Of a stretch of DNA of 64,000 bases, positions 27,091-36,203 are shown piece by piece (within the stretch, counting starts at the first letter, position 1; each line of letters opens with the position of its first letter). The notes beneath the pieces were generated by a model. It ran no database searches. It was given only the letters and a program-made list of their open reading frames with translations, and had not been told where the DNA came from. The translations under genes and the position numbers were made by a program. The DNA is from Rhizobium sp. NXC14 (GTDB taxonomy: Bacteria > Pseudomonadota > Alphaproteobacteria > Rhizobiales > Rhizobiaceae): the NCBI RefSeq assembly GCF_002117485.1, contig NZ_CP021030.1:1305001-1369000 (forward strand), in the 5' to 3' direction.

Positions 27091-28548
27091 ATGTCGGTCA
27101 TGCATGCGCTGAAGGCGATAGACGATCTGGCCGGAGAACCGGCGGTCAAAGCGGAAAGCCCGGATCGCGAGGCATTGCGCCACATCCTGCAGCGCCTTGC
27201 TGAAGAAGCCTCCACGCTTGGCATCGATCTCGTCGATATTGCCGGCGCCATCCAGGACATGGCGGCGATGTCGGCGCGCCACGCCTCCGCTTTCGATCAT
27301 GTCACCAGCACCGCACTTTCGATTGCCGAGACCAATCGCTCGGTCGCCCTGTCGCTGCGCGAGACCGACCGCACGGCGGCCGAAGCCCGCCAGATGCTCA
27401 AGGAATCGGCCGACCGCTTGTCCGGCTCCGTTGCCGAGATCGGCCATATGGTTCAGGCTTCCAACGTCATCGGCGCCGAAATCGCCGGCTTCTCGAAATC
27501 GCTTGCCGATGTCGACAAGATTGCCGAGGAGATCAGCACCATAGCCCGCCAGACCAACCTTCTGGCGCTGAACGCCGCGATCGAGGCGGCGCGCGCCGGC
27601 GATGCAGGAAAGGGTTTCGCCGTGGTTGCCGCCGAAGTGCGCGCACTTTCGCTGCAGACGTCGAAGGCGACCGGCACCATTCAGGACACGCTGGATGAGC
27701 TGCGGGTGAAGATCGACCGGCTGTCGGCGGTCGGCGGTGATGCCCGCGACAGCGCCGCCGGCGTGCGTGACAAGTCGGAGGCGATGCGCGGCGCCTTCGA
27801 AAGTATGGAACATGTCATCACCCGCATTCTCGACAGTTCGACCGTCATGGCCAACACCACCGAGGCCGTCGACCAGCAATGCGCCGGCTTCGTCCAGAAG
27901 CTCGGCGAGATGTCCGCCGAGGTCGCCGATTCGAATGTCAGGCTGCAGCAGGCGGCAAAACGCGTCGACAGCGTCGTTGGCCTCTCGGAAACGCTGATCC
28001 AGCTGACGGCGAGCGCCGGCGTCAAGACCGCCGACAGCCGCTGGATCGAGGAAGCACAATCGGTGGCAAGGCAGATATCAGGCGCTTTCGAACGCGCCGT
28101 CGCCGAGGGTCAGATCGGTTTCGATGCCCTCTTCGACCGGCGCTACCGGCCGCTGCCTGGCACCGATCCGGTTCAGGTGATGGCCGCCTTCACCGAGCTC
28201 ACCGACCGTCTGCTGCCGCCGATCCAGGAGGCCGTCGTCGCCCTGGACGAGCGCGTCGCCTTCTGCGCGGCGGTCGACGAAAACGGTTATCTGCCGACCC
28301 ATAACCGGAAGTTTTCGCAGCCACAGCGGCCAGGCGACGTCGTCTGGAACACCGCCAATTGCCGCAATCGCCGCGTCTTCGCCGATCGCGTCGGCCTTGC
28401 CGCCGGCCGCAGCACCGCACCTTTCCTCGTCCAGACCTATCGCCGCGACATGGGCGGCGGCAATTTCGTGATGATGAAGGATATCTCCGCGCCGATCACC
28501 GTCAGGGGCCGCCATTGGGGTGGCTTGCGGCTGGCGATCAAGGTCTGA
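27091..28548 (+). CDS. Soluble methyl-accepting chemotaxis protein
   Basis: 485 residues without membrane segments. A helical N-terminal part leads into the MCP signalling domain. The conserved hairpin tip [39 protein letters not shown] is seen at about 145-183. The last 150 residues form a separate globular domain with [31 protein letters not shown] and [20 protein letters not shown]. This end domain recurs in alphaproteobacterial chemoreceptors. It is probably a cytosolic sensor that couples to CheA/CheW. The ATG at 27091 follows a GGGGGA run; 27100 is the alternative. Confidence 0.85.
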   Translation: MSVMHALKAIDDLAGEPAVKAESPDREALRHILQRLAEEASTLGIDLVDIAGAIQDMAAMSARHASAFDHVTSTALSIAETNRSVALSLRETDRTAAEARQMLKESADRLSGSVAEIGHMVQASNVIGAEIAGFSKSLADVDKIAEEISTIARQTNLLALNAAIEAARAGDAGKGFAVVAAEVRALSLQTSKATGTIQDTLDELRVKIDRLSAVGGDARDSAAGVRDKSEAMRGAFESMEHVITRILDSSTVMANTTEAVDQQCAGFVQKLGEMSAEVADSNVRLQQAAKRVDSVVGLSETLIQLTASAGVKTADSRWIEEAQSVARQISGAFERAVAEGQIGFDALFDRRYRPLPGTDPVQVMAAFTELTDRLLPPIQEAVVALDERVAFCAAVDENGYLPTHNRKFSQPQRPGDVVWNTANCRNRRVFADRVGLAAGRSTAPFLVQTYRRDMGGGNFVMMKDISAPITVRGRHWGGLRLAIKV

Positions 28549-28599
28549 CGCATTCGTCAACGCTTGACTGCGGATTGCCGGCGCTCGCGCGCCGGTCTT

Positions 28600-28906
28600 A
28601 GAGCCTTTCCGGGTTAGATTGAAGCATTCTGCCGGAGCAGGTTTTCGCCAGCATCAAAGGCGATTGGCGACGGCCATACCCCAAGGTATGTCCGAGCCGA
28701 TCGCCTTTGATGCTGGCTAGAGATGCCCGGCGATTCTGAAGTCTTGCAGATTTGCCAGGCAAATCTGCGGGAGGGTTGGCTGAAACGGGCCGGCTGATCG
28801 ACCGGCCGGCTTGGCCGTAGAGCTCGGCTACGACACGCGCCCGCCGGTCGACCATACGACTCCGTTTGAGCCAACAGAATGCTTCAATCTAACTCGGAAA
28901 GGCTCT
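28600..28906 (+). mobile_element. 307-bp MITE-like element with 32-bp terminal inverted repeats
   Basis: The ends are near-perfect inverted repeats: AGAGCCTTTCCGGGTTAGAT at the left, and the right end is its complement with one mismatch over 32 bp. Inside are further nested hairpins: a CCAGCATCAAAGGCGAT pair at 28650/28697-28720, GCAGATTTGCC/GGCAAATCTGC at about 28746-28768, and GGCCGGC pairs near 28790-28810. The termini are flanked by TA (TTA|GAGCC ... GGCTC|TATA). It codes for no plausible protein. It resembles a non-autonomous element mobilised by an IS630/mariner-type transposase; that part is inference. It ends 11 bp before the DUF1491 start. Confidence 0.7.
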
Positions 28907-28917
28907 ATACCGCGCCG

Positions 28918-29262
28918 ATGAGATTACGCGCCGACATCTTCGTATCTTCCCTTCTGCGCCGCGTCTTCGCGAGTGGTGATTTCGCGGCTGTGGAGAAGAA
29001 GGGCGCGGAGGAGGCGGGCGCGATCTTCATCCGCCAGCACTTCCGCGACGGCCTGGAGACCCTCTATGCGCCGGCGCCGCAGACCGCCTTCGGCGAAGAC
29101 GAGATCCGAGACCGGTTGTTCGAAGTCCGTCTCGCGCGAAGCGAGCCGGAAGCGGTGCGGGCGATACTGGATCGCGAACGCCGCTTCGACCCAGATCTCT
29201 GGATCGTCGAGCTGGAGGCGGAGGAATTGGGGGACATGATCCCCTTGGCGGGGGATCGCTGA
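28918..29262 (+). CDS. DUF1491 family protein
   Basis: 114 residues, MRLRADIFVSSLLRRVFASGDFAAVEKKGAEEAGAIFIRQ, with a C-terminal FDPDLWIVELE. This matches the small DUF1491 family of alphaproteobacteria, of unknown function. The start at 28918 lies only 11 bp after the right end of the MITE-like repeat, and no Shine-Dalgarno sequence is seen. The element therefore supplies the whole upstream region, and the gene must be transcribed through it or be leaderless. Confidence 0.75.
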   Translation: MRLRADIFVSSLLRRVFASGDFAAVEKKGAEEAGAIFIRQHFRDGLETLYAPAPQTAFGEDEIRDRLFEVRLARSEPEAVRAILDRERRFDPDLWIVELEAEELGDMIPLAGDR

Positions 29263-29281
29263 GGGTCAGGTCTTCTTCAAC

Positions 29282-30268
29282 TCAACGCGACCGCCGCCCC
29301 AGCGCGCGCATATCGCGCTGCACCGGCGCCTGACGGATGAAGCGGTGGGTTTCTGTTCTCCGAGATGTGTCCGAATCGGGTGCCTCGGCCTTGTAGGTGT
29401 AACGATCGGCGCGCCGCCAGGCCTCCACCCTTTCGTGGCATTCTTCCGGATCGAGCGCATCGAGCACCATCCAGCCGCGCGTCACATTGTGCTGTTGTTC
29501 GGCAAGATGCGGATAGAAGCGTTCCAGCACGAAGACGGCGTCGAGAAAGCCCATGCCGAGGCTCGTCAGCGTCGTGCCGAGCTGCTGGCCGGAGAGGTCG
29601 AGCATGATGCGTTCGGCAAGCCAGCGGCTGGCGGAAAGCGCATCGGCAAGTGCGGTGGCGAAATGCGTCGCCTCGTGCGACCGGGCGAAGCGCACCAGCA
29701 GCGCCTCCTGAACGTCGGTGAGGGTGCGCAGGCCGAGCCTGTCTTTATCATCGCGGCCGAGATGGCTGGCGAGATCGAGGATGCGTCCGCGCAAGGCTTC
29801 TTCATTGGCGACGCGCTGCTCCTCCAGCGCTTCGGCCTCGTTGCTCTCCACCTGAACCGGCGAAAGCGGGACGGTCACCGGTTCCGTGATCGGCGCCGAA
29901 GCGGCCGCGGCGCGCGGCTGGGTCTGGCGCAACGCCACCAGCGCGTCGATGACCTTCGGCGAGAGCGAATCGCGGCTGACGATCGCCTTGACATGCGCCG
30001 CACCCTGCATGCGCGCGATGGTGATCAGCGTGTCGTCGGCAATCGCCTTCGAGGCGATAAGGAAAGGCGCGGCGATCTCGATCGGCTGATTGCCGATGAA
30101 CAGCGCCACGGCTGCCGGCATGGTCTCGCATTGGGAAAGGGCCGCGACCGCCTGGCGCTTGGCCTGCTCGGAGGAAGCTTGGAACAGCGGTGTGAAAAGT
30201 TCGGCGAATTGGCGTAGCTCGGATCGTGTCGGACGAGATAGGCTCTCGAAACTGCTCACCGTCGCCAT
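29282..30268 (-). CDS. DUF2336 domain protein
   Basis: About 328 residues, largely helical and without membrane segments, matching the DUF2336 family. HEAT-repeat-like helices at the N-terminus (FTPLFQASSEQAKRQAVAALSQ, VALFIGNQPIEIAAPFLIASKAIADD) are followed by a second helical half. Such proteins are widespread in alphaproteobacteria; I know of no established function. The ATG at 30268 (MATVSSFESL) is preferred to the upstream extension. The final residues are basic (RDMRALGRRSR). Confidence 0.72.
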   Translation of the reverse strand: MATVSSFESLSRPTRSELRQFAELFTPLFQASSEQAKRQAVAALSQCETMPAAVALFIGNQPIEIAAPFLIASKAIADDTLITIARMQGAAHVKAIVSRDSLSPKVIDALVALRQTQPRAAAASAPITEPVTVPLSPVQVESNEAEALEEQRVANEEALRGRILDLASHLGRDDKDRLGLRTLTDVQEALLVRFARSHEATHFATALADALSASRWLAERIMLDLSGQQLGTTLTSLGMGFLDAVFVLERFYPHLAEQQHNVTRGWMVLDALDPEECHERVEAWRRADRYTYKAEAPDSDTSRRTETHRFIRQAPVQRDMRALGRRSR

Positions 30269-31170
30269 TAACACCACGTCCTTTTTCCTGACGGCCAATG
30301 GGCCCTCCAGGTCTCGAAACCGGTCACGCACAAGCACACCCTGAAAACGCAGAACCAAGGGAAACCGCGGGCCGATAGCGCTGGCGGATACGCCTCTCGG
30401 ACCACACGGATATGAACAAATCCTACAGCGGTACGGTTAATGGATGCTGAAGATTTTATTAAAATGATACAGAAATATGCCTGCGGAACGTGCGGCGAAT
30501 TGTTTGCCGGCAAGGAAAGGCGATCGGTTTTGAAAGGGCGCTGGGGCAGTTCCCGCGGCCGGCGCGGCGGCTGAAACAGCTCGTTCCTCCCTTCGGATCG
30601 TTCTCGCGATTCGAACATGCCGCAACGAGAAAGATGAAAATCGGGCCGCTACAGCCATTTCAAGCATGGCGGGAACTGCGATCGGTCCCTCTCCCGAAAC
30701 GCGTGGCCAATGCGGGACAAACCAAAGCCGATCCGGATGTGCCGCAACGAATATTTTTGTGCCGCATATTTGCAACACCGGCATCGCCTGTGGCAGACAG
30801 ATACCGTCAACCATATGAATTGTTTCTAATTTTATATTACCGGCCGCCTTCCGATCTTTCAGCGGGGGCATGAAACTAAATCGACTCTTCAAGCGTTGAA
30901 GAGGAAGTTACGGAAACTGTATTTGGCATCCACCGAATATTAGTAAACTGTTAACTGTCATGTGTCTCAATTCGGACAGGAACGACGCGATTTGAGTGTT
31001 TGGATCGTCGAAACTCCGCATCACGGTATTTCAGTCAGGTGCCGTGGGAAAGGCGCGAATGCCCTCGGTTCGGCCATGCTGGCACCGCAGGACGCGCCGG
31101 CCCGCAGATTGGCGGGCAGGGTGAAATCCGTCGCAAGTTCATCCGTCTCGGGCAGTGCATGGAGACGAGA
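30269..31170 (+). other. 902-bp stretch without a confident gene
   Basis: Between DUF2336 and a short downstream gene. ORFs of about 120-150 codons occur on both strands, but they lack ribosome sites and family-like sequence. The sequence has AT-rich parts (about 30440-30475, 30820-30840 and 30900-30960) that could hold promoters. I see no RNA gene or repeat that I can support. Confidence 0.5.
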
Positions 31171-31338
31171 ATGGCAATAGTAGTCGCATTGGCGGATCGG
31201 CGGCCGCGGGCGCCGCGTCGCCCGGACAAGGAACCGCGCGAAGCCAAGATCCTCTGGTTCACCGGGGTCCGCTACGAGCGGCTCGCCGAGAAGCCTAGAC
31301 ATGGTCCGGCGCCCGCGCCGCGCGCCAGGAAGAAGTAA
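31171..31338 (+). CDS. Small basic protein (55 residues)
   Basis: From the ATG at 31171 it reads MAIVVALADRRPRAPRRPDK, then EAKILWFTGVRYERLAE and a basic Pro/Arg/Lys-rich tail. GGAG lies about seven bases upstream. The segment ILWFTGVRYER looks conserved, and I recall similar small rhizobial proteins. Function unknown. The short length and strong ribosome site support it being real. Confidence 0.55.
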   Translation: MAIVVALADRRPRAPRRPDKEPREAKILWFTGVRYERLAEKPRHGPAPAPRARKK

Positions 31339-31390
31339 GCGCTTCCTCAACCCCGGAGCGTGATGCCGAAATTGAGAACAGACATCCCGC

Positions 31391-31942
31391 TTAATTGCCG
31401 GGGGTGAATTGCTCGCAGCCCGCTTCCGTCAGGAAGTTGCGCGCTGCTTCGTCGAAGCTTGCCTGCGGTGCCAACGTCCGTAGCACGGCATAACCGTCCG
31501 GCCGCGCCATTTCCACCAGGATCGCTTGGTCCAGTTCCCTCGGCAGGTTCTTGCGCAAGTCCGTCAACTGGATCGGCCCGCCCGCCAGGACGTCGAGCGC
31601 CCCGCCGACCGATGTCCGGTCGTTCATGCTGAACACCTCGTTGGAGGCGCTGTCGTAGATGGCGATCGACCAGAAGGGCACATTGCCCTTGGCGGTGAAA
31701 TGCACCGGCGCATCCTCGACATCGAAGGAGCAGACGGCGGTCCGCAGGAAGGGGTCGCCATTGGCAAGCCCAGCCTCGTCGTACTGCTCGCCGAGGAGAT
31801 AGAAATTGTTGAGATCGCCCTCTGCCGCCACACGAGTCGCCGCATCCCTGCGGGTGAAATGCGGCAGGGACAGGATGATGACGAGATGCAGCAGCGCCGC
31901 ACCGAAAAGCCCGGTCAGGACGGCGAAGAAGATCCTAACCAT
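31391..31942 (-). CDS. DUF1254 domain protein
   Basis: 183 residues with an N-terminal membrane helix (FFAVLTGLFGAALLHLVIIL), followed by FYLLGEQYDEAGLANGDPFLRTAVCSFDVEDAPVHFTAKGN, VPFWSIAIYDSASNEVFSMNDRTS and RPDGYAVLR, which look like the DUF1254 pattern. Its start overlaps the end of the upstream DUF1214 gene by 8 bp, so the two are translationally coupled. DUF1254 and DUF1214 occur fused in one long protein in many bacteria, and the split pair is the alphaproteobacterial form. The role is unknown. Confidence 0.7.
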   Translation of the reverse strand: MVRIFFAVLTGLFGAALLHLVIILSLPHFTRRDAATRVAAEGDLNNFYLLGEQYDEAGLANGDPFLRTAVCSFDVEDAPVHFTAKGNVPFWSIAIYDSASNEVFSMNDRTSVGGALDVLAGGPIQLTDLRKNLPRELDQAILVEMARPDGYAVLRTLAPQASFDEAARNFLTEAGCEQFTPGN

Positions 31943-32522
31943 TGCCGCACCCGGTCTTGGTGAGTTTCGGCATGGCGAGATCAATTACACCGGAGCTGCC
32001 GGCGGTCGGCGTATCGAACAGCGTCAGCACCAGCCGGAAGGTGCCGGCCTGCGGCAAGGCCAGCCAGTTGCCCGGCCGAGCGACGGCGGAGATCTCGATC
32101 GAAAAGCTGCTGTCGGGCTGGCGCAGCACCGTCCAGGAATTAAGCGCCGCCGGAAGCCCGGTCTTCACCGCCGCCGGATTGCCGCCATTGTCGGCGGTAA
32201 AGAGCGTCCAGAGCCGCGCGGGCGGCGTCTGTCCGCTGAGGCGGTAACGGCAGCCGGCATTCAGCCGTCCGCCTTCGTCGTCGACGCTCGCCGTGAAGGT
32301 CAGGCCCTCGGCGCTGCCGTAGAGCAGCTTGCCGGCGCGTGCCCGGTGCGACTTGGCGTAGGGATCGGCATCGACCGTCTGCAGCGCCGGAAAGGCCTCC
32401 CAGGCGCCGAGCTTGATCGCGCCGAAACCCTGTGTCGCATCCAGCGCATAAAGCGAAATCATGATCCCGCCGCCAAAGGCGACGATTAGCGTGATCAGGA
32501 TGAAAAGGGGGAATCGAAACAC
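31935..32522 (-). CDS. DUF1214 domain protein
   Basis: 195 residues, N-terminal hydrophobic helix (PLFILITLIVAFGGGIMIS), then an exported-looking domain with WEAFPALQTVDADPYAKSHRARAGKL, GCRYRLSGQTPPARLWTLFTAD and RPGNWLALPQAGTFRLVLTLFDTP. This fits DUF1214. It is the first gene of a two-gene unit with the DUF1254 gene (8-bp overlap). Probably membrane-anchored on the periplasmic side. Confidence 0.7.
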   Translation of the reverse strand: MFRFPLFILITLIVAFGGGIMISLYALDATQGFGAIKLGAWEAFPALQTVDADPYAKSHRARAGKLLYGSAEGLTFTASVDDEGGRLNAGCRYRLSGQTPPARLWTLFTADNGGNPAAVKTGLPAALNSWTVLRQPDSSFSIEISAVARPGNWLALPQAGTFRLVLTLFDTPTAGSSGVIDLAMPKLTKTGCGNG

Positions 32523-32673
32523 GTCATGACCTTGGAAACCGGGATGACAGGGTTAACACTGATTCTGGCAGGGTGGAATGCCGGGTGGCGAATGAACGCC
32601 GATCTGTCCAGAGGCGGCTGGTCTCGTCTGCATGCTCGCGGAGACAGAGAAAAGCGACACTACCACGCAGCTC

Positions 32674-34860
32674 CTAATCCGCACTCGCCACCTTCTGCGG
32701 CGTCGGCGGCGCGGCGGCCTTCAACTTCTCTCCGAGCTTCTTGAGAATGTTTGTCGATTGCACCGAGAGCATGCGCGGCCGGATGAGCTGCGGCAATCCG
32801 TCCTGCGGCTTGGCGGCCGCGGTCTTGGCGAGATCCTTTTCCGAGGGCGGGGGGTTTTCGACGCCGGGGATGGGGCGCAACGTCACACCCTGGTGGGCGT
32901 AGTCCATGGCGCGCTTGAAGGTCATCGCAGGCAGTGAGCCGCCCGTCATGTTGTTGGTCGAGGTATAGTCGTCATTGCCGAACCAGACGGCGCAGGTGTA
33001 ATTGCCGGTGAAGCCGACGAACCAGGCATCGCGATAGCCTTGGGTCGTGCCGGTTTTGCCGGCTGTCAGGATGCCGTTGTCGAGTGCCGCCTTTCGTGCC
33101 GTGCCGACATAGGGGACCCGCGACAGCATCTGGTTCATGTAGGCATCGGCCTGCTCGGACAGCACGCGTTTCGGCGCCGGCTCGTCACGATCAAAGTCGT
33201 AGAGCACATCGCCTTCGTAATCGAGGATCTGGGTAATGCCGTGGCGGCGCGATTGATAACCGCCGGCCGGGAACGTGGCATAGGCTGTCGCCTGATCCAG
33301 CACCGTCACCTCCGATGTCCCGATAGGGATTGTGACGTCGTCGCGGATCGGCGTTTCGACGCCGAGGTTTTTCGCCATCGCCCGGATCGGCTGGATGCCG
33401 AGCTTTTCCTTGGCAAGCCGCACCGGCACGGTATTGATCGACTGGGCGATCGCCGTCTCGAGCGTGATGCGGCCGACATAGCGGTTGGCGTAATTATGCG
33501 GGCTCCAATTGCCCCAGGAAATCGGCGCGTCGACGATCGTCGTCTGCGGCGTCATTCCGCTCTCCATCGCCAGCGCGTAGGTATAGACCTTGAACGAGGA
33601 GCCGGGCTGACGCAGCGCCTTGGTGGCGCGGTTGAACTGGCTCTCACCGTAATCCCGCCCGCCGACCATGGCGCGTACGGCGCCGCCGTTCTCGATCATC
33701 ACCATGGCGCCTTGCTTGGCGTGATAAGCCTCGCCATATTCGCGCAGCGACGTCTCGACCGCATCTTCGGCCGCCTTCTGGATGCCCATGTCGATCGTCG
33801 TGCGCACGATCAGCGAGTGCTGGTGGAAGCGCGGTGAAAGCCGCTGCACTTCGTCGAAAGCCCAGTCGAGGAAGAAATCCGGCGATTCCACCTCGTTGCG
33901 ATCGACGACGGTCGCCGGATTGCGCCTGGCGGCGATCACCTGACCTTCGGTCATCAGACCGCTCTGCACGAGATTGGTCAGCACTTCGTTGGCACGCGCA
34001 CGCGCCGCCGGCAGGTTCACGTGCGGCGCATATTTGGCCGGCGCCTTGAACAGGCCGGCCAGCATCGCCGACTCGGCAAGGTTCACATCGGTGATATTCT
34101 TGCCGAAATAGAACTGCGCCGCCGCAGCAGCGCCAAAGGTGCCGCCGCCCATATAGGCGCGATCGAGATAGGTGGAGAGGATTTCCTTCTTGGAAAGGTT
34201 TGCCTCGAGCCAAAGGGCCAGGAACGCTTCGGTGATCTTGCGGTCGAGCGAGCGCTCGTTGGAAAGGAAGAGGTTCTTGGCGAGCTGCTGGGTCAGCGTC
34301 GAGCCGCCCTGCACGACTTCGCCGGCCTGGGCGTTGGTCACCATCGCGCGGAAGAGGCCGACGACGTCGATGCCGAAATGGTCGAAGAAGCGCCGGTCTT
34401 CGGTGGCAAGAACGGATTTGATCAGGGAATCCGGCAGCTCGTCGATCGGTACGGAATTCTGGTGGATGACGCCGCGATGGCCGATGACGTTGCCGTAGCG
34501 GTCGGTGAAAGTGACGGCGAAATCGCCGCGATTGCGCCAGTCCTCCTTGGTCGCCTCGAAGGCCGGCTGGGCAAGCACCAGCATCAGCACCGCGCCGGCC
34601 GCCCCGAGGGTCAGCCCTTCGCCGGCGAGCTCGAAGACAATGCGTTTCCAGCCGCGCACGCGGAAGCGGCGGAAGAAGATGGTGGTGTCTTCCCAGATCT
34701 CCGCGGCGCGGAAGCCGGCGTTCCAGACGGTCGAATCGATCCACGAATCGATGCGCAGCAGAATGTGGCGGCTCCTGGTCGGCCGCCTGCCCACCGTGTC
34801 ACCGGTTCGCTTGTCTGCTTCCTTTTCAGGCCCTTTTTCAGGGTTGTCCGGATCCTGCAC
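32674..34860 (-). CDS. Penicillin-binding protein 1A-type (bifunctional transglycosylase/transpeptidase)
   Basis: 728 residues with a cytosolic tail of about 80, one membrane segment (about 82-98), and a GT51 glycosyltransferase domain with the catalytic Glu154 in ATEDRRFFDHFG and GGSTLTQQLAKNLFL. The transpeptidase domain has Ser421-x-x-Lys424, SIN at 474-476 and KTGT at 602-605. It polymerises and cross-links peptidoglycan. The extended N-terminal cytosolic segment and acidic start are noteworthy; the start is a GTG at 34860 with a weak ribosome site, so a shorter protein from a downstream start is possible. It stands alone. Confidence 0.93.
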   Translation of the reverse strand: MQDPDNPEKGPEKEADKRTGDTVGRRPTRSRHILLRIDSWIDSTVWNAGFRAAEIWEDTTIFFRRFRVRGWKRIVFELAGEGLTLGAAGAVLMLVLAQPAFEATKEDWRNRGDFAVTFTDRYGNVIGHRGVIHQNSVPIDELPDSLIKSVLATEDRRFFDHFGIDVVGLFRAMVTNAQAGEVVQGGSTLTQQLAKNLFLSNERSLDRKITEAFLALWLEANLSKKEILSTYLDRAYMGGGTFGAAAAAQFYFGKNITDVNLAESAMLAGLFKAPAKYAPHVNLPAARARANEVLTNLVQSGLMTEGQVIAARRNPATVVDRNEVESPDFFLDWAFDEVQRLSPRFHQHSLIVRTTIDMGIQKAAEDAVETSLREYGEAYHAKQGAMVMIENGGAVRAMVGGRDYGESQFNRATKALRQPGSSFKVYTYALAMESGMTPQTTIVDAPISWGNWSPHNYANRYVGRITLETAIAQSINTVPVRLAKEKLGIQPIRAMAKNLGVETPIRDDVTIPIGTSEVTVLDQATAYATFPAGGYQSRRHGITQILDYEGDVLYDFDRDEPAPKRVLSEQADAYMNQMLSRVPYVGTARKAALDNGILTAGKTGTTQGYRDAWFVGFTGNYTCAVWFGNDDYTSTNNMTGGSLPAMTFKRAMDYAHQGVTLRPIPGVENPPPSEKDLAKTAAAKPQDGLPQLIRPRMLSVQSTNILKKLGEKLKAAAPPTPQKVASAD

Positions 34861-35053
34861 GTCCTGTATTCCCGCCTGATCGCGCTTGCCTCATGTCCGG
34901 TCGCCGGAAGCGACGAAAGCGCGAGGCCCGATCGCCCGAAAGCTCTCCGATACCAGGAGCATGCTGAAGAATTGATTGATTTTGCCGCGGATAACAAGAG
35001 AGATAGAGTGGCGGTCACGTGATTTTGCGGGCCGCTGTTGCAAGAAACGGACG

Positions 35054-35530
35054 ATGGACGATCTGCCCTTCTGGAAGAAGAAGACGCTTGCCGAAATGAC
35101 CGCCGCCGAATGGGAAAGCCTCTGCGACGGCTGCGGCCTCTGCTGTCTCAACAAGCTCGAGGAATGGGATAGCGGCGATATCTATTTCACCTCGGTCAGC
35201 TGCAAACTGCTGGACGGCCACAGCTGCCGCTGCTCCAGCTATGAGAACCGCTGGGATTTCGTGCCGGACTGCGTGCAGCTGACCAGGGAGAACGTGCCCG
35301 AGATCGCCTGGCTGCCGCCGACCTGCGGCTACCGGCTGATTAATGAGGGCCGCGATCTCTACTGGTGGCATCCGCTTGTCTCCGGCGATCCCGAGACCGT
35401 CCACGCCGCCGGCATTTCCGCCCGCGGCCGCACGATCAATGAAAACGAGATCGATGTCGACGATCTCGAGGATTACGTCGTTGACTGGCCGCTGACCGTG
35501 GGCGCGGAAAAGGATGAAGAAGAAGCGTGA
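35054..35530 (+). CDS. YcgN / UPF0260 cysteine-cluster protein
   Basis: 158 residues with the conserved YcgN/UPF0260 pattern: [53 protein letters not shown] and [26 protein letters not shown]. The eight Cys probably coordinate a metal or Fe-S cluster (CxxCxxxC-type). Function is unknown in the family. The ATG at 35054 is used because the conserved sequence begins there; the ribosome site is weak. Confidence 0.85.
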   Translation: MDDLPFWKKKTLAEMTAAEWESLCDGCGLCCLNKLEEWDSGDIYFTSVSCKLLDGHSCRCSSYENRWDFVPDCVQLTRENVPEIAWLPPTCGYRLINEGRDLYWWHPLVSGDPETVHAAGISARGRTINENEIDVDDLEDYVVDWPLTVGAEKDEEEA

Positions 35531-35537
35531 GCGGCGG

Positions 35538-36098
35538 TCATAATTCCACTGCTGACAGGAAGCGCCGCAATTCCGTCTCCACATAGGCGTCCACCGGGCC
35601 GCCTGCGCCAAAGCCCCACCAGGTGAGCGATCCCTGCCATTGTGACAGCATCAGTCGGGCAATCGTTTCCGGCGCCTTCGCCGAGCCGAAACATTGTGCG
35701 ATCGCCGCCGTCAGCGTCGTTCCCCAGGCCGCACCTCGGGCGCGCAGCACCGGATCGCGAAAATCCTCGCGCAGGACCAGCAATCCCTCGCCATAAGCGG
35801 CGGCATCGTCGCCGTAATCCTGCGACAGGCCGACGAGCAGCGCGACGGCGCCCTCCGGCGTTTTCGCCACGCTGCCGGCAAGCCGCTCTGTTTCCGCATC
35901 CAGCCGGTCCCAGGCGTACAGTAGCGCGGCGCGCAACATCGCCGCCTTTGTCGCGAAACGCTGAACCAGTGTTGAACCGGAAAGGCCGCTCGCCTTCGCC
36001 ACCGCAGCAAACGTTGCTGCATCCGGCCCTTCGGCATGGATCAGGGCCAGCACCATGGCGAGAAGTTGTTCGTCGGAAAGGGTGCGGCGGCGCGGCAT
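35538..36098 (-). CDS. TetR/AcrR family regulator
   Basis: 186 residues. An N-terminal helix-turn-helix of the TetR type (ALIHAEGPDAATFAAVAKASGLSGSTLVQRFATKAAMLRAALLYAWDRLD) is followed by a C-terminal ligand/dimer domain. The true start is the ATG at 36098 (MPRRRTLSDEQ), preceded by GAGGAA, although the frame continues upstream. It is divergent from the SDR gene, with an inverted repeat between them, so it probably represses that gene and itself. Confidence 0.82.
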   Translation of the reverse strand: MPRRRTLSDEQLLAMVLALIHAEGPDAATFAAVAKASGLSGSTLVQRFATKAAMLRAALLYAWDRLDAETERLAGSVAKTPEGAVALLVGLSQDYGDDAAAYGEGLLVLREDFRDPVLRARGAAWGTTLTAAIAQCFGSAKAPETIARLMLSQWQGSLTWWGFGAGGPVDAYVETELRRFLSAVEL

Positions 36099-36122
36099 GA
36101 ATTTCCTCTTGCGTTCATTTTT

Positions 36123-36148
36123 AATATGAACAAACATTCGTTTATATT
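36123..36148 (+). promoter_or_regulatory. Candidate TetR operator in the divergent promoter region
   Basis: AATATGAACAAA (36123-36134), CA, TTCGTTTATATT (36137-36148): an inverted repeat matching in 10 of 12 positions, in the AT-rich gap between the TetR gene and the SDR gene. This is the expected place for the operator of the flanking TetR regulator. Confidence 0.55.
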
Positions 36149-36203
36149 CAATAAGGCCGGTGGCAATCGACCGGCTCTCGGTTCTAGCGTGGAGGATGGA
36201 AAC

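Noticed and set aside
28598..28874. Two ORFs of about 85 codons inside the repeat element
   Set aside because: They lie entirely within the inverted-repeat element and have no coding character of their own.
30437..30892. 151-codon ORF on the minus strand, with a possible internal start at 30814
   Set aside because: No Shine-Dalgarno site and no recognisable domain; overlaps an equally unsupported plus-strand ORF at 30490-30873.
36036..36203. Upstream extension of the SDR frame
   Set aside because: It overlaps the TetR gene and its operator; the GTG at 36204 with GGAGG fits better.
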